Notes: generated by a model not told the origin, from the sequence alone. Numbered from the stretch's first letter, positions 1-14,235 are shown. The stretch is DNA of 64,000 bases from Colius striatus (GCF_028858725.1 NC_084772.1:16189048-16253047); one strand, 5' to 3'. Numbers and translations: made by a program.

Positions 1-3000
1 ATACCCTGTCTGAGCTGGACTGCAGGTAAATTCTGTTATCTGCAGAGCTGTAGTGTTTCAAAAACACTTCTATGCAGTGTACACTGTTCTCACAGCAAAA
101 GTCCCAGTGTGCTGTATTGTCTGCTCTCAGCTGACTCAGCAAGCTGATACTAAACTCCATGTTGAAATGACTACGGTGCTGCCTGTTGGGGTTGGCAGGG
201 AGAAAGACCAGCCTGCAGTTGAGTCTGTCTCCACTTTTGTAACATTTTTGCATTAATTCCACTTTGTGGTTTTTCTCTAAATGGTAGAATGAAGACTCAG
301 CATAAGCTTGTCTCCTCTAGCATTGTTTATTCTAGGGAAAAAAAATGATTCTGTTCCTGTAGTATCTGCAGAGTTAGGAATGATTTGTCTTACAGAACTG
401 CTATGACCCACTTTTAAACTGAGTCATTAGGTACAAGGATAATCATATACTGAATGTTGATATACTGTCATTCACAGTGACATCTTATTTTGGTGCTGCC
501 AGTGCTAATACACTGAATATCCAGAATCTTATTGATATTGCTCAAGGCACAAGTGCCTGCTATTGTGATTTGACATTTAAATGGAGTGGTGAAGCCTCAA
601 TTCCACTGAAATCAAGCACTCTTGCCACTCATTTCATGAGAACTAGATTTTTATGCCTAATGATAGTAGTTTTTATTATTCTAACATAGACACCTTATTT
701 GCTGTAGGAAATAAAACCATTTAGTTAAAATGCAGCTGAACACTTACTGTTAATGCTGCAGATGAAAGTAAGACCTTTCTCTATAAAAAACTGTGTGGTT
801 TTCATCCCTGAAGCCAACATTGACATTAGAGATTCTAATCCCATTATAGTGGCTTGGCTGTTCACCATGAGCTACAGGGCTATGGTTAAGTACTCAAGAG
901 CTCCTACACTCCAGGGAAGCAAACAGTTCCAACAAAGACATTTTTATCCCATTACGCGTCTTTCAAATATGACTTGAACATTTTATGCAGACAATACAAT
1001 GACTTTTGGGGCACAGAGGCCAGCAAAAATGCTGCACTATGAGCCTAGTTTGTAGTTAATTTTAATGGAAGAATTCTAAAATTGTATTGTTTTACAAGAA
1101 TTATGGCAGTAAGTCACTCAAGTGGTAGAATCTACAGACTAGACATCTTGTACTGGGGACTGTCACATAGCCAGCAAAAGCATTATCATCCATTTAACTA
1201 CACTTCATTTCCAACATTATTTTTAGGATCATTTTTTTCCTTGTGTTAATTAACTGCATTCAAAGTTACAGCACCATAAAATACTGCTAAATTTATATTG
1301 CTTAATTTTTTTTCTTCTTAAGCCTTTCAAACAAGAAAAAAAACAGTATAAGCACAAAGAAGCTTCCATACTTTTTCCTAGTACTTTGACAATTAGTTTT
1401 TTGCTTCTCAGTTGTATCCAAGGCAGCACTTGTACCATTAGTTGTTTGCATTATGATGTAAGATCACATTACTTTGAGATAATCTACTCAATAGACAAAG
1501 ACAGTCCCCATTCTGAGAAGTTCACTGTCATCTGAGCAGAGGGTAAAGAGGCTTCCCATAAAACAGAGAAAGACAAAATTTTCCAAAGTAGTCATAGGAA
1601 ATTAGAGAGCCTGGCACACACACACACATACTTGTAAGAACTTAATCTTGAATTAGTAGGCACAACTTCCTCAGTGCTCATGAGAAGATAAATTTAGAAA
1701 TGTCACTCTTGTATCAGTTGCCCTAAGAGCTATCAGCCTAGTCTACCTAGATTTAGTCACTATCCCTTCTGTATCTGTTAATACAGGGTTTTAGCAAGCT
1801 GGCAATTACTCATTTTGATTTCATTGTGTTATCTTGTTGCTAGCCTTTCTGAAGGAGTACAAAAGAAAATAAGACATTGCCTTCCTGACTGATAATATGA
1901 AGCTGGTTCTAAATTTGTCTCTGTACCTTGAGCAATGCAGAGAGTACGGTCTAGGTGTATAGAAAAGGAACAGAACAAACCAGGAAAGGAACAGGAGTTT
2001 CACTGTATGCTTTAGAGCCCATAAAGAAAAGCAAACATTCCACAATCAATCAAAAATATTTGCTTGCTTTTGCTTTTGGTAAAAGAGGTGAAGATGATCT
2101 GCCTTTGGCATATATCTCATACATACATCCCAATAGTGCAGTCATAGATTGCCTCTCAGATAGGATTTTTAATCTATTTTATAAGACCAGGTGCTTAGTT
2201 TCCATATATACATAATTACACAGGCAGACTAACTCCTTACTCAATAAGTAGGCAGAAAACCGTAGTGTCAGTTAATTAAAGGTATTAGAATGTGGCCTAA
2301 AGTTATCACTAACTGACTAAGAGGGATTAGGTCAGTCCCTGCATTACAGAACAGGTTTGTCAGAGACACTTGTAGCAGTCAGTTTTCTCTTTGCATAGGA
2401 GTAAGCCAGTATATCCAGAGGCGTTCAATAAGTCACACAAATTAATATCTATGCACAAAACCTGAGAACAAGACACATGATTCAGAAAGAAAGAAAAACC
2501 TTTTATTACCTTCAAATCAGCACTGAAGGAAACCATGGAAAGGGAATAAAAAATTCATGTCATACAATGTGACAAGCTACATGTAGAACTGACAGAAAAA
2601 TCGGTCACTGTATAAATTATTTGTTGGATATTCCTGTTCCTTAGATACTGGTTTTGAAATTGTCTTTTGCATGTATTATCTCACATTTCTCAGTAAGTGC
2701 TACATGAAGTTTCTCCTACAGGACTATTTAAATTTTGAAGTTTGCACCATTCTGGTAAGTCACAAGAGGCACTGGCAACCTGCCTGCCTCCCAGCCCCCA
2801 GGGGAAATGATTTCTGTCATATTGTTCCACTATGGCTGTGCCTCTGGGCTGACAATACAACTAATGGGAAGGACTTTTTGTACGTTTCTGTACTCTGTGT
2901 CTGAGCTAGTAAGAGCCCTCAGAAGCAGGGTTGCACAGTGTGGAGGCCCCCTAAGAGGTTGCATGTAGTCTATTTCTATGCTAAGTTGCATCAAAACTGA

Positions 3001-3819
3001 ACTAACTGTGCAGGCAGAGCTCCTGAGGAATCTCTGCACTGAGATCTCACAATATTTGCATAAGGTCTGTTTTCCATTATTGGACCTACCCCAGTTCCTC
3101 ATTATCCCAAGTAACACACCTGATTGCACATTTATGACAGATTATTCCATTACAAAAATAAAAACGGAAAAGTCAGTCATTTCCCCAAAAACTCTTCTCA
3201 AATGTTGCTGTGTATACAGATGCAGAACGCAAAAATTCACGTAAAAGACTCAGTTGTATCCCAAGTTCACAGCCTACAGCAGGGAAAATTCTGTTTGAGT
3301 TGGTCTTTTCCACATTCTTTTCACACTCTTCCTGAGTAACAATAGAGACAAAAAAATGGGATAGGAGTATAAATGGCATCTCTGACAATTCTTGGGAGGT
3401 ACTTAGTTCACTGGAGAGAGATATATACTTTCTGTTAACTTTATGATGATGCACTGTCTGAACATGCCTACAGTAGAATAATTGTTCTAGTGCTCTTATA
3501 GCACATATAGGGACAAGGATCCAAACCAGCTGCCCTGTTGTAGATCATGCCATTTATCTTCTCACTTCCTCTGAAGATGCATAGCTGTGGAAGCATTTGA
3601 TGGAAACAAATTAGATTCTGGTTTGAGCAGATTTTGTGTGGTCTCATAACTTTCTTGCTAGATTAAATGAAATTTCTTTTTGCTCTTCATTTCCAGTCTT
3701 TCAGATATCTATTTCAAATGTGGACAGGTATTATGTAAAAAAAAAAGAAATCAAAGGTGGGTCTTATTTGTGATTGTCTCTTCTGGTTAAAAGTATGACT
3801 TTTCTGGGTTTCCTTAAAG

Positions 3820-4290
3820 AGGAAACTTCCTGCAGGGCCCTTTGTGCACCAATAGGCCTTACTAGCCATGGCCAATCTCACACAGTGCTTCCATCAGCAC
3901 CCTCTAGCCATGGGCCCAGCAACTCCATTTCAGCTCAGGATTGAGCTTTCAGTCCTTGTCAGAGCTATATCATAAGTATACCTATCTCTAGCTAAGCCGG
4001 ATCTGTTTCGTTGCTATGGACTTCCCTGGTGATCTCTGGAGCTGATCTGTGGGTTGACTTCCCAACTTGACCTTGGCCCTGCTGCATCACTACAACATTT
4101 TCTGGCACTTTGGAGTCCTAGTTGATCCTAGTCCCATCCCCTGGCCTGGCCTGTTACCTCAGTCAGATAGTTTAGGACTAAGTCCTGGCTGATGAGGACT
4201 CTGCCCTCTCTGCTATGGTATCGTGCTTGGCTCCTTGTCCTTTAGGCAGCAGTTGTCCCTTGCTGCTCTCTGGCAGCCCATTCCTTAACC
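3820..4290. repeat. Possible old interspersed repeat (unidentified)
   Basis: This block of about 470 bases is clearly richer in G+C than its flanks and on the + strand is rich in pyrimidines and 'cctgg'/'ccttgg' words. It has no open reading frame and abrupt composition boundaries. That pattern suggests an old inserted element, for example an LTR or other non-CR1 repeat, but I cannot name a family. A repeat-library search would decide. Confidence 0.3.
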
Positions 4291-7166
4291 TCTTCTAGCT
4301 TCCAGATACAAAACACAGCTTGAGATGATGTGTTTTTTTTTAAATACACTTAAGCATAACAATATACTGTGTGTTTTAACTCAATGCAGGAGCCTTTGCC
4401 TTGAGCCCATTGACACAGCTGTGTGAGAGTACTATTATACCACCTAGCTCTCCAAAACTTATTTTTCTTTTAATAGCTTGCCTTGTTTTTCCTGGGTAGG
4501 CTCACTACATGTACCATATTATCCATACAAACCCTTTGCTATTACAGCCTCTTACTGACAGTGTCCCTATGGAAATTTTTGAAATGAAAACGTGAAGATC
4601 CTAATGTCTCAAGTTTCTGCCTATGCCACCTAGACAACCCTCCCTTCTGCCACTCCACAATGCAGCTGACACAGACATTCTCTTAGAAGATGAGGGGCTG
4701 CAAAGCTGTATATGAGATTGTTCAGTTCCAGTTTACGAATGAATCTTTAGTTCTGTGACTGAAGACAGATTGAAGCCTTAGTACATACCTGAAGAATGGT
4801 TTTAGCTATTGCCTTCAATAGGGATGGTCCTAAATGCAGACTTTCATGCTTCCCTAAATTGTTCCCTTACTGATTATAATGAATTTTTGAAAAGCCAATC
4901 ATGGTGGATGATGTTTTAAAATGGAAGTTGTTTAAGAAGATAATTAAAGGAATAATTACTATAATGAAAATTTAACATGTCTGGAAATGACCATAACTAT
5001 CACAGCTGTCTTCCATGAGTTTAACTTTCTTCTTTTTTTTTAGTAAAAGGCAAGATGTTAGAGATTTTCCAGCTTTACCATACAGTGATGCATTTATAGA
5101 CTTGTGGCTAGATGGAGTGATCTTCAGCCAGCATCTGAGTCCACAGTCTTACATTCTGATTTCTCTTAATTACCACTGCATCATATCTTCTATAAAGTCA
5201 TCTTCTTTTTCAGTCAGTGCTGGATGGCATTTTCTGACATGCTTGTTAACAGCAACAAAGGAAAAGTAAGTGGCCACGTCACACAAGGGAATCACACAAT
5301 GTTATAGAAGATGGCTCCTTCTTAGTTACAAGTTTTATGTCAGTTTTGGTGTATGCTCAAGTGAAATGTGGAAAAGACTGGTTAAGGGCTGAAGAATACA
5401 TCCTGTTTGTCTTCATTACATTCAGCCATGGAGTTTAGCTTCATTATGACACACTCTTGTGAATGGTTGAACACCAAGAAAACCAATTGCTGCATTCACT
5501 GTGCCACACAAACTTGTGCAATTCTGTCAATAAGCTTGGAATATTACAGAATCACTTTTGACACAAGTTTTCTGCTCCGAGGCAAAGTACTTCTAGGAGA
5601 GCTGAAAACAAACTTAACCTGTTCTTATTGAATAACACACTTGCCGTCATTATGAGAGTGAATAGGAAATTAATTTCCCTGAGTTGGGAGCACGTAAGAG
5701 CAGTGTCAGTCTGGCAATACATCAAAACTGGATAAACAGTTTCAGATGGAACAAGACTGTTTAGAAATGAAAAATTTGGATTTCATCAACTTCTTTCAAA
5801 TAAAACAATTTTACACAAGCAAGGACAAGACTTAACTATTACACTTTAATATTATTTGAGGATTAAAATTTAGAAAACATAAATTTCCCTCTAAACAGAC
5901 TGCAACATAGGTTTAACTACCAGTGAATATACATTTTCAAGTAGGTGTAAATTAACTACAGTAGATCTGCATTATTTTCAACAATTCAAAATCTGGTTCT
6001 ATTTTCTCATAGATCAAGGCTGTTATAGTAGCATAAGGAAACCATGAAACAATGTGTTTCATTAAAAACTTTATATATCTCACTAATTTCTGTGCAGTCA
6101 CAAAACTACATACTCATTTTCCAAACTCTGGTCAGAATACAAGTGACATACAAGTAATTTGAATACCTAGGCCTGAGCACCTAAGGCATAATGAACTGGG
6201 AATACAAGCTGGCCACCTGTAGAAGGCTGGTAATTTCACAAATGCTGAGATATATGTGTCTAATTTGTTTAAATTCCATAAAACCTTATCTGATTTCAAC
6301 GAGATGGCTTCTAGCAAATATTCCAGGTTTGTGCCTGTGTAAAATGTACAGTTCTACATTGAGTAAATCAGTATTTCACATATGAGTTTATATGACAGGA
6401 GATTTAACCTGTAACTTTTTATACTTGGCCTTGCTCAAGGTTAGAATGATGACTTCAAAAAGAAGGCAGGGCTGAAGACACTTGTTACAGTGAAGATTTT
6501 TATTTTTTCATCCTTTCTAAACAATGGCAAAAAAAAGTCGAAGAGTAAAATGAATTGGTTTCAGAAATATTAGTGCTGACAACTTATCCTTTTTCACAAG
6601 TACTCTTTATGAGAAAGTTTGCCTAAGGAAGCTTCATGAGATTTCTAAATAATTTTGTTGACACTGAAGGATTTACTTGAGAGTAAACCAAAACTAAACA
6701 TAAGCCTCCAACGTAACATCTTCCACCTTCCTGTCTTGTTTCAGTAACAGCTGTCATGTGCCACAAACCAGCCACGTTAGTTTCTAGGCTTGCAGAAAGT
6801 ATGTATTAAATACATAGAAAACCTGACATCCTGGGATATGGGATAAAGAAAAAGCAAGTACCTGAATTAGGGTATATGGACAAGGTAAAAATGTGCTCTG
6901 AATCTCTGGAGGCTTTATCGCAGAGGACTCTAGCACAAATAATTGAATACAATATTAAAACACTACAATCATTCACAGCATCCACTGCAGCAAAAAATAA
7001 AAAATCAAATAAAAGTAGACAAATTATATCAACACAGTGAGATGTACATTGAGGGCATAATCCATTCATTTCAATTAAGGAAGGACTTATCTCTAATGGA
7101 CATAAAAATCAAGTATGTTGAAAGTAGATCTTGCTTATTTTTGTGTTAGAGTTTTCTCTCATAAAA

Positions 7167-7215
7167 GAAAATGTGAGAGAAAATAAGAGATGTGAGAAAA
7201 TGTGAGAGAAAATAA
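7167..7215. repeat. 29-bp tandem repeat, 1.7 copies
   Basis: A purine-rich 29-base unit beginning 'gaaaatgtgagagaaaataa' starts at 7167 and repeats from 7196, where its first 20 bases are identical. It is a local slippage-type duplication with no sign of function. Confidence 0.85.
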
Positions 7216-7599
7216 TCTCTTCACTAGAAGAGATCAGAGATTGCTGAGTGGAGGGAGATAATGAAATCAAAGCAAAGCAAGGACAAGAGCTCAAGGAGGA
7301 AGACAGTAACCAGGTAAAAAACTGCCATGAGTGTGGAATTAAGAAATGAGAGCTCTTACATTTCCCATGAAGACAACTCCATGAACGGAGAGATACTAAA
7401 GGTCCTGTGTAATGGGAGAGGAGAAAAAATGTAGCTAATGAAGAGTACACTTTTACAATGGAAAAGCTGTAATACTACTTGGGAGATGAGAGAACCAAGT
7501 GGAAATGAGTTCAGTAAATAAGATGACAGGATATTAGGACAAGGGAAGTTCTTCTTTCATTATTAGAATAAGAGGAAACTTGCAAGGAGATTGAAGGTA

Positions 7600-8028
7600 T
7601 GAAATATGAGTGATTTAAGTGGGAGTAGACAAAGATTTCAGCAGTATTATAAAACATTGTTGAAGGCCACGGAAATGCTCAAAGGGTTGGAGATTAAAGG
7701 GCACTGTGAGGGAAGACTTACAGAGTTAAGGTCTTTTCTCCCTAGAGAAGGCTTAGGACCTCGTCACAGTATTCCAGTTCTTAAAGCGCAGCTCCAAAGA
7801 GGACAGAGGCTCCCTCTTCACATGGGGCAACAGATATATAAGGAAGAAATATTTTGCATCTAGAACAATCATTCACTGGAACAACCTCCTGAGTGATGTG
7901 AGAGTCCTGAGGTTTTCAAGATGTGATTGGACAGGGTGCTAGATACTCTTACTTAGGTCCCTTTCCCACAACAGGTTGGACCAGATGATCATTTGAGGTC
8001 CCTTCCAACCTAGGCTGTTGTCACCTAC
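7600..8028 (+). mobile_element. CR1 LINE fragment, 3' end, diverged
   Basis: The right part (about 7860-8025) matches the CR1 terminal region: a 'cactggaacaacctcctgag' segment, then 'ggttggaccagatgatc' and 'gaggtcccttccaacc'. The 3' end of the element therefore lies to the right and it is on the + strand. The left part is poorly preserved and its boundary is approximate. There is no intact reverse transcriptase frame, so it is a dead fragment. Confidence 0.75.
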
Positions 8029-9907
8029 ACAGGTAGTAACTGGAGCACTTTGATGGAGATCTGAGGAACAGAAAACTTGAGAATAGGTAATAAAAGCTTT
8101 TGTTTTGTTCCCTCCATTGTTTTATGAAACTGTACTGACCAGCACTGGATTTCCTTTTCAGACTATGAGTGAACCTGCAGAGCTAACACACGCTATCAGT
8201 GGGTTTTATTGAAAGCTGCCAACCACTAAAATCACCAATAACTAAACATAAGTAGCAGCAGTAAAATATTTCTAAGCAAGCTCTTACAAAAGTGTCATCT
8301 TCATTATTCAACATCTCCACAAAAGGCACTGGCAACAGTGAAAAGGCTGGTTTTATAAAACAGAGATTTAAAGATAAGATATCTTTATTTGAATGCAGTA
8401 ATTACATGGTATTTTAAAAGAGCATTCTTTTAATTTTACCAAAATGCATAGTCCACATTTTTCTTACATGCTGTTATGGGAAGATGGCATTTAACTTTTC
8501 TAATAGTCAAACATGGCTTTGCATGAACAGAACATTGTTAACAACTAAAAAGATAGAAAAAAATAGAGGGAAGTTTAGAATTTTTTTAAAATGTGGCCTC
8601 TGTGTGGTATGCATATTTATACTATGTTTTAAGGTCTCAAGTAATAGAAAAATCATACAAAGGTAATACAAGTGATCTGAAATCCACTTCATGAGGTTCT
8701 ATTTTAACTCTGCAGTTCACACCGAATTCTTTCACTGCACTAAGAATGAATTCAGGAAAATAAATATTCAAGGAGGAATATGGATTTAATTGTTATTGCT
8801 GTTACATTACTAAAATAAAACAGCTGTGATCACACATTCAGATAAAGCCATTGTTCAACAAATATTTTTATTAAACATCTCTGCAGTGAGGATGAGTCCA
8901 GCTCCCTGAGAGCAGAGCAGCCTGCTTCCTGGACCACCCATTGCTCCCTAGGTAAAACAACTCATCCAGCTGTTGGAGGGGTGGAGGGAACTTGATCAAA
9001 CACACTGGACACTATGGCAGTTATGGTGCAACTCATGTTTGCTCACCGACATATTAAACTGTAACAACTGTATTTTAACATTCCAGTAAATAGATCACAA
9101 TCTTTTTTCAAATCATTAACTTGACTGCTAGCTAGTGACAGCAACAGTGTTTCTTAAATGGCACCTTCCCAAAAATAACAACGACCTGTATAGGCCACAG
9201 GAGAGAAGCCTCAGGGTCAGCTGATTACAGAAGGCAACAGGGGAAAAGCAAGCACATGGGAAGGTCAGAGGTACAACAGAAGCAGTCAGGAAAATAAATT
9301 GGCCACAGTCATACAGCAAATAAACTGTGTGTCAGTGCTGTGAATAAGATCCAGAAGTCTTGATTCTTTGTCTCTTTGCTCTGTTGCCCCACTTCTAACC
9401 TTCTAAGTGACTTTCTAATATAGCTAGTCCAGGAGATTGAAATGTTTTTCCTACTTAAAATACAAATGCAGTAAAAGGTATATGAAGGTTCCCCTTGCAT
9501 ATTTGCTTCACCATTTGTGTTATCGCCAGAAAGACTTTGCTACTGAATACTGTACATTTCCTCCAGGTCAGCAACCAGAAGAATTTGTCATTTGTCTGTT
9601 TAAGAATTGTCACGGTATTTTCAAGAATTATTCAAACTTAAATCTAAGTCACCTTTTACAGGGGTATTTCCTTCAAGTTCTGTCATTAATCAATCTCTGT
9701 TTGCTAGATGTTGGTGATATTAGAACAGTTGTAAAAAATGAAGATCTTTTCAAGCATATTTATAAATACCCAATACTGGTCAAGACTTAGATCACTCTTC
9801 TGCTTCAGTAAAATAATAAAAATCACATATTCAGACCAGACAGAAAATAGCTAAGGAAACTATGAAGGTTCATACTCATTTTCTGTATAAAAGAGCTGCA
9901 GAATGTA
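8029..9907. other. Intergenic, nothing recognised
   Basis: AT-rich sequence between two CR1 fragments. The longest frame, 117 codons on the + strand at 9437-9790, is low in complexity, lacks a domain I recognise and is not in a CpG-rich or promoter-like setting. I treat it as chance. Confidence 0.55.
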
Positions 9908-10009
9908 TCATAGAATCATAGAATGGTAGGGGTTGGAAGGGACCTTTAAAGATCATCTAGTCCAACCCCTCTGCAGAAGCAGGTTCACCTAGATCAGGTC
10001 ACATATGTA
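9908..10009 (-). mobile_element. CR1 LINE 3' terminal fragment
   Basis: The + strand begins 'tcatagaatcatagaatgg', then 'ggttggaagggacc' and 'atctagtccaacccctctgc'. This is the reverse complement of the CR1 3' untranslated region and tail, so the element lies on the minus strand. Only about 100 bases remain, the usual outcome of strong 5' truncation. Confidence 0.92.
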
Positions 10010-12776
10010 GAGGAGTACATATGATAAAGACTTAAAATTGTGAAATTGTTTCTAATTTCTAATAGTAAACATGCTCTGTTTACCATGGGATGTGCAGTGT
10101 GTTTTTTTCCAAACAGCTTTTTAGCAAATCAATTAAGCAGCTGGTCTTATCTAAGACTTAAAAGTGCTAAACAAAAACTGATTTAGGATGGGCTCCAAAT
10201 TACTGAAGTCAAGCCATTTCCAAGCATGCTAATCAAGTTTCCTAATAACACACCAGTCACTGAATACAAGTGCTCACTTTTAATTTAAGGCTTATCAGTC
10301 ACTTGGAACACAGTCCAGGGTCAAGTCTTCAGTGTTACAAATCAGAGCAGTTTTCCCATAATCCATAATTACACTAGCTCAGAATTGGCCTAAATATTTA
10401 GGATGCTGGCTTTAAATTACCTGATTGCATTTGCTTTTGGGTCAGATAGCTGTATACTTAATAATTAAACACAGAGTTTCTTAGCCTAGCAAACCTGCTT
10501 CATAAAATGTGGGGTTTTCAAGCCCTTTGCCAAGAACTTGTCTTCCATGGTAGAGGCTTCCCTCTAGTGGACACTTTCTCTCATGTTTTGTTCATAAGAT
10601 TTTAGTAATTTAATGGCACCATATACCCAATATCATGTATTTGCTTTCTGATTTACAATAATTAAAAGGAAATTCCTGTCAGGACTTAATTAGTGCCAAC
10701 ACAATGTTTCTTGAGGACCTCTAAAATTATTGCAGCAGTCTTAAGACCAATTAATTCAAAATGTAATTCAATGTAAAACTGTAAAACAGAAAAATCATGT
10801 CCTGAAAAAAAAAAAAATATTGATTCAGTAGTTCGGGAAATAGATCCAAGACCAAGAGCAGTGCTGCTCTGTGTTGGCTGGCTGCTGTTTTACCAAGTTA
10901 GCAATGCTGATTTAATTAGTCTCTGGACTGTTTGTGCGGGCTACACTCATTGACTCTTTCAGTATCCTGTTATTTAGAGGAGGGCAACATGTGCATACCC
11001 AATCTGCTTGGTGCACTGGTTTTCTCAAAGCATTAAAAAGATGTACATGGGGTTTCTATATGCAACGAGCACATACACAAACTTTTTTGTTCTTTCCTAC
11101 AGGAACATGATCCCATAATTAACAACTGAGAAACCATCTAAGGATGCCAGAGGGCTACATTCTGTTCCCACTTTTCAGCAATGACAAAGGGCTGTCTTAG
11201 CGTGAGCCTTTCACCTACGAGTTCTTCTTTCTTCAGAATGTGGCAATATTCACTGTAGCAGTAACTTTCAAAACGCAAATCTCAGCCCACTAATTGAGAT
11301 CACTAACACACACATTGGATTTTCAAGCACTTGCGAGGTGAGAGTGGTATGTGGTTACTCTTACAGTTCTGTGGAATTTACCAAGCGTCCTAAATTCATT
11401 CAAACAAATATGATCTGGGAAACAGTTTTCTGAGTTTCAGGTAGGGTAAGCAAAGGCTTCTCGAACCAGCTTAAAGTTTAATGACTGTGGATGTTTTTCC
11501 CAACACTAAACTTTTCTATTCTGAGTCTCCCAGAGTTCAAAAAATTTACTTTTCTTCCTCTATGTGGAGTGTTGACTATTTCTCACTATTTCATTAAATT
11601 TTGGAGGCTAAATGGCATTTTCCATATTGATGGGGCTTTTAGCAGAATACACCTATTTTCCTAGTTCAGTTAGAGGAATCTCGTTCCAGCTGAACAGATT
11701 CCCACATCACACGTCACTGTCACAACAGTCTCTAATCTTAGTTTCTCTAAAATGAAGTTAGTACTTGTTAAAAAATCAAATAATAATGTAACTATGTTAC
11801 CTGTGTATATATGTATGCACCCCTTATGAATGAAATTCTTTCTAAACATGGACTCTAGTGAAAAAGTCATTGCTCATTTGTAGCTCAGACAATACTCCCA
11901 ATGCAGCAATAACTCAGAAATCAAATTAGTGTGAGGGATTTTCTGTATCAGAATTTAACAGGACTTCAGAACTGGGCTCAATTCAAACCAGATCAAACAG
12001 TACAATATCTGAAGGAGACACAAAGATTCACAAGGCCTAGAGTATAATTTATAAAAATGTAAGTTATGTGGAATCAAATTTGCCTCAAGTAAAGACTTCA
12101 GGGATTTATACAAGTAATCTACATAACAGAGTTGGTCCTCTAGTAGAGAGAACCAAAGCATGCATACTGAACTTGTGAATATATTAAGGCAATGTGTTCA
12201 GAGAGAAGGCTGTCTACTACGTGTGATCTGTAGTCAAGGCTTCCCGATACAGAGATTAAGCACACAAAAAATTATACAATACATGGAACAAAGCATTCTA
12301 TTAAAAAAGGGCAGAGCTAAGCTGGTTGCTACACAAATTGTTAACTGAGATGGTGCCAATACTAGACCTTTAGAGAGAGGTTTAAAACAAGTGACCTCAC
12401 CCATACTGTTGATTGTGGCAAAACTACACTAAACTCTGTTTAAATGTGAAAAGTTCATCTGAAAGGAAAAAATAAATGTCAAACTTGTGTCTTTTTCTCC
12501 TGTAAATAGTTAGAAAAAAACCTATATTACTTAAATCCTAGAACTAGTCATATAAAGCTGTAGGTGTGATGCAGAGACCACTGGAATGAGCAACGTTGCA
12601 GCACTTTTATGCTTCTATCATAGCATCATCCTCTCAAGGCTCTCTAGAGAACCACCATCCTTTCTGGGCAGCTCAATTACACTGGTTTCCCCTCAGGAGA
12701 GGGGAAACATCCAGATTAGTCTGGGATTCCCCCTCATTTCTTTCTCTTGCAAAGGCAACATATGCTTGCATCCTGG
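10010..12776. other. Intergenic, nothing recognised
   Basis: AT-rich sequence without a recognisable exon. It includes an A-run near 10805 and a CTCF-like motif at 10557-10570 on the minus strand (see findings). Confidence 0.5.
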
Positions 12777-13128
12777 AGGAGACTGAGGGGGGATCTCATT
12801 TATATTTATAAGTATTTAAAAGTTGTATGCCAAGAGGATGAGGCAACACTTTTTTCTGTAGTGTCCAGTGATAGGACTAGAGGTAATGGACAAAAGCTGG
12901 AACACAAAAAGTTCCACTTAAGGAAAAACTTCTTTACTGTGAGAGTGAGGGAGCCCTGGCACAGGCTGCCCAGGGAGGATGTGGAGTCTCCATCTCTGGA
13001 GGTTTTCAAAACCTGCCTGGACACATTCTCATGAAACCTGATCTAGGCAGACCTGCTTTAGCACGGGGGCTGGAGTAGATGATCTTTAGCAGCCCCTTCC
13101 AAACCTTACCATTCTGTGATTCTATGAG
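12777..13128 (+). mobile_element. CR1 LINE fragment, 3' end
   Basis: Translation on the + strand gives the C-terminal part of the CR1 ORF2 protein: [13 protein letters not shown] near 12780, then [13 protein letters not shown] and [17 protein letters not shown]. The untranslated tail follows and ends 'attctgtgattctatgag'. There are small disruptions and the upstream reverse transcriptase domain is absent, so it is a 5'-truncated dead copy. Confidence 0.92.
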
Positions 13129-14230
13129 TTTCACAGCAGTGAATTGCTGTTTGCTTTCATTTTGGCACCTGAGAATAGGAAGGGAGAGCATCTCTGCTCA
13201 AGCAAGAGCCATCACTGTTGACATGTATGGTTTTTGTTAATGTTTCTTTTCAAAGAAGGATTCTTTTTAGAAAATTGTAGAGGTTTTTGAAAACAAGTTA
13301 CTACAAGCTACAAAGGAGTGCTTTACACTAGGAATTAGAAAAACAAGGGTTTTCACAAGACAGGGAGCTCAAGGTAGGGAATATTATAGGGAATTCACAG
13401 AAAGAAAGCATTGTTAATTGCATAAAAGTAGGGGACAAGTAGCCTCAAGGTATTAACAGTTTCCAGATAGTACTACTATTTAATATATCACTGGAAGATG
13501 TAGATATGCCCATTAATCCACTTGAAAGAGCATTTCTGCATTATCCCAAGTATTACCAGCCTTGATCTAAAGAGTATCTGTAAGACTACAGGAAAAAAAA
13601 AAAAAGGAGAAAAATGTTCTTTCAAGTCTGTACCCTCTCCCCAAGAGAATATTAAACTAGTTGAATTAATAAACTATACATAATCTGGTAAGAACATTCT
13701 GTAACATGTTGTATAGAAGCAGGTTTTTGCTCATTTTGTTAGTAAGATTAATTTTTAGAAATCTACAACTGTCATGTTAATCCCAGATGATAGTGCAGTT
13801 TGGTACACTGAAATAATCAGATTACAGTGAATGTCAGAGCTATTTGATTTTAAATGATGTGAAGCATGTTACCAGAAATATTACTCCCTCATTTTCTGAA
13901 AGGATAACCTAGAAAAATATCAGACAGGGTTCACCATGTCTCAACAGCTGCAGACCTCTGTTTCAAGTGATCTTTTAAAATATAGCTTTGTGTATTTAAA
14001 TACCAATTTTTTGTCTGCAAATTATCACAAAATTTTTAAAGCTGTAGACTTTATCACAACAATGGATGTGCAGTATTGTGTAAGAAACTGGTATAAAAAA
14101 TTACATTTGTTAACAACCACATATTTAATTTGTATTTTCAGTTAAAAATAACCACTACCTTACCTAGTTCTTCCCACTAACTTGATTCATGAGGTTCCTT
14201 TTTGCATCTCCCACGTTCTCCACATCTTCA
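13129..14230. other. Intergenic, nothing recognised
   Basis: AT-rich sequence between a CR1 fragment and the putative HPRT1L promoter. It has a short A-run near 13590 and no convincing exon. Confidence 0.5.
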
Positions 14231-14235
14231 GTTTG

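Larger units (their letters stand above)
1..7599. other. Intergenic, no gene recognised
   Basis: No reading frame in this AT-rich stretch resembles a protein family I know, and none is framed by convincing splice sites. It holds a seven-unit CA run at 1615-1628, a GC-richer island at about 3820-4290, and a short tandem repeat at 7167-7215 (the last two are listed separately). In the human arrangement ADAMTS18 lies on this side of NUDT7, transcribed away from it, so its 5' end may sit beyond the left edge. I saw no metalloprotease exon (no HExxH-type motif) here. Confidence 0.6.

Noticed and set aside
1615-1628. CA microsatellite
   Set aside because: Only seven units; noted in the region entry but too short to be a feature in its own right.
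5015-5269. 84-codon + strand frame preceded by a T-rich acceptor-like tract
   Set aside because: The translation resembles no family I know, and there is no partner exon nearby; the T-run before it is common in this DNA.
9437-9790. 117-codon + strand frame
   Set aside because: AT-rich, no recognisable domain, no promoter or splice context. The length is compatible with chance in 64 kb of six-frame sequence.
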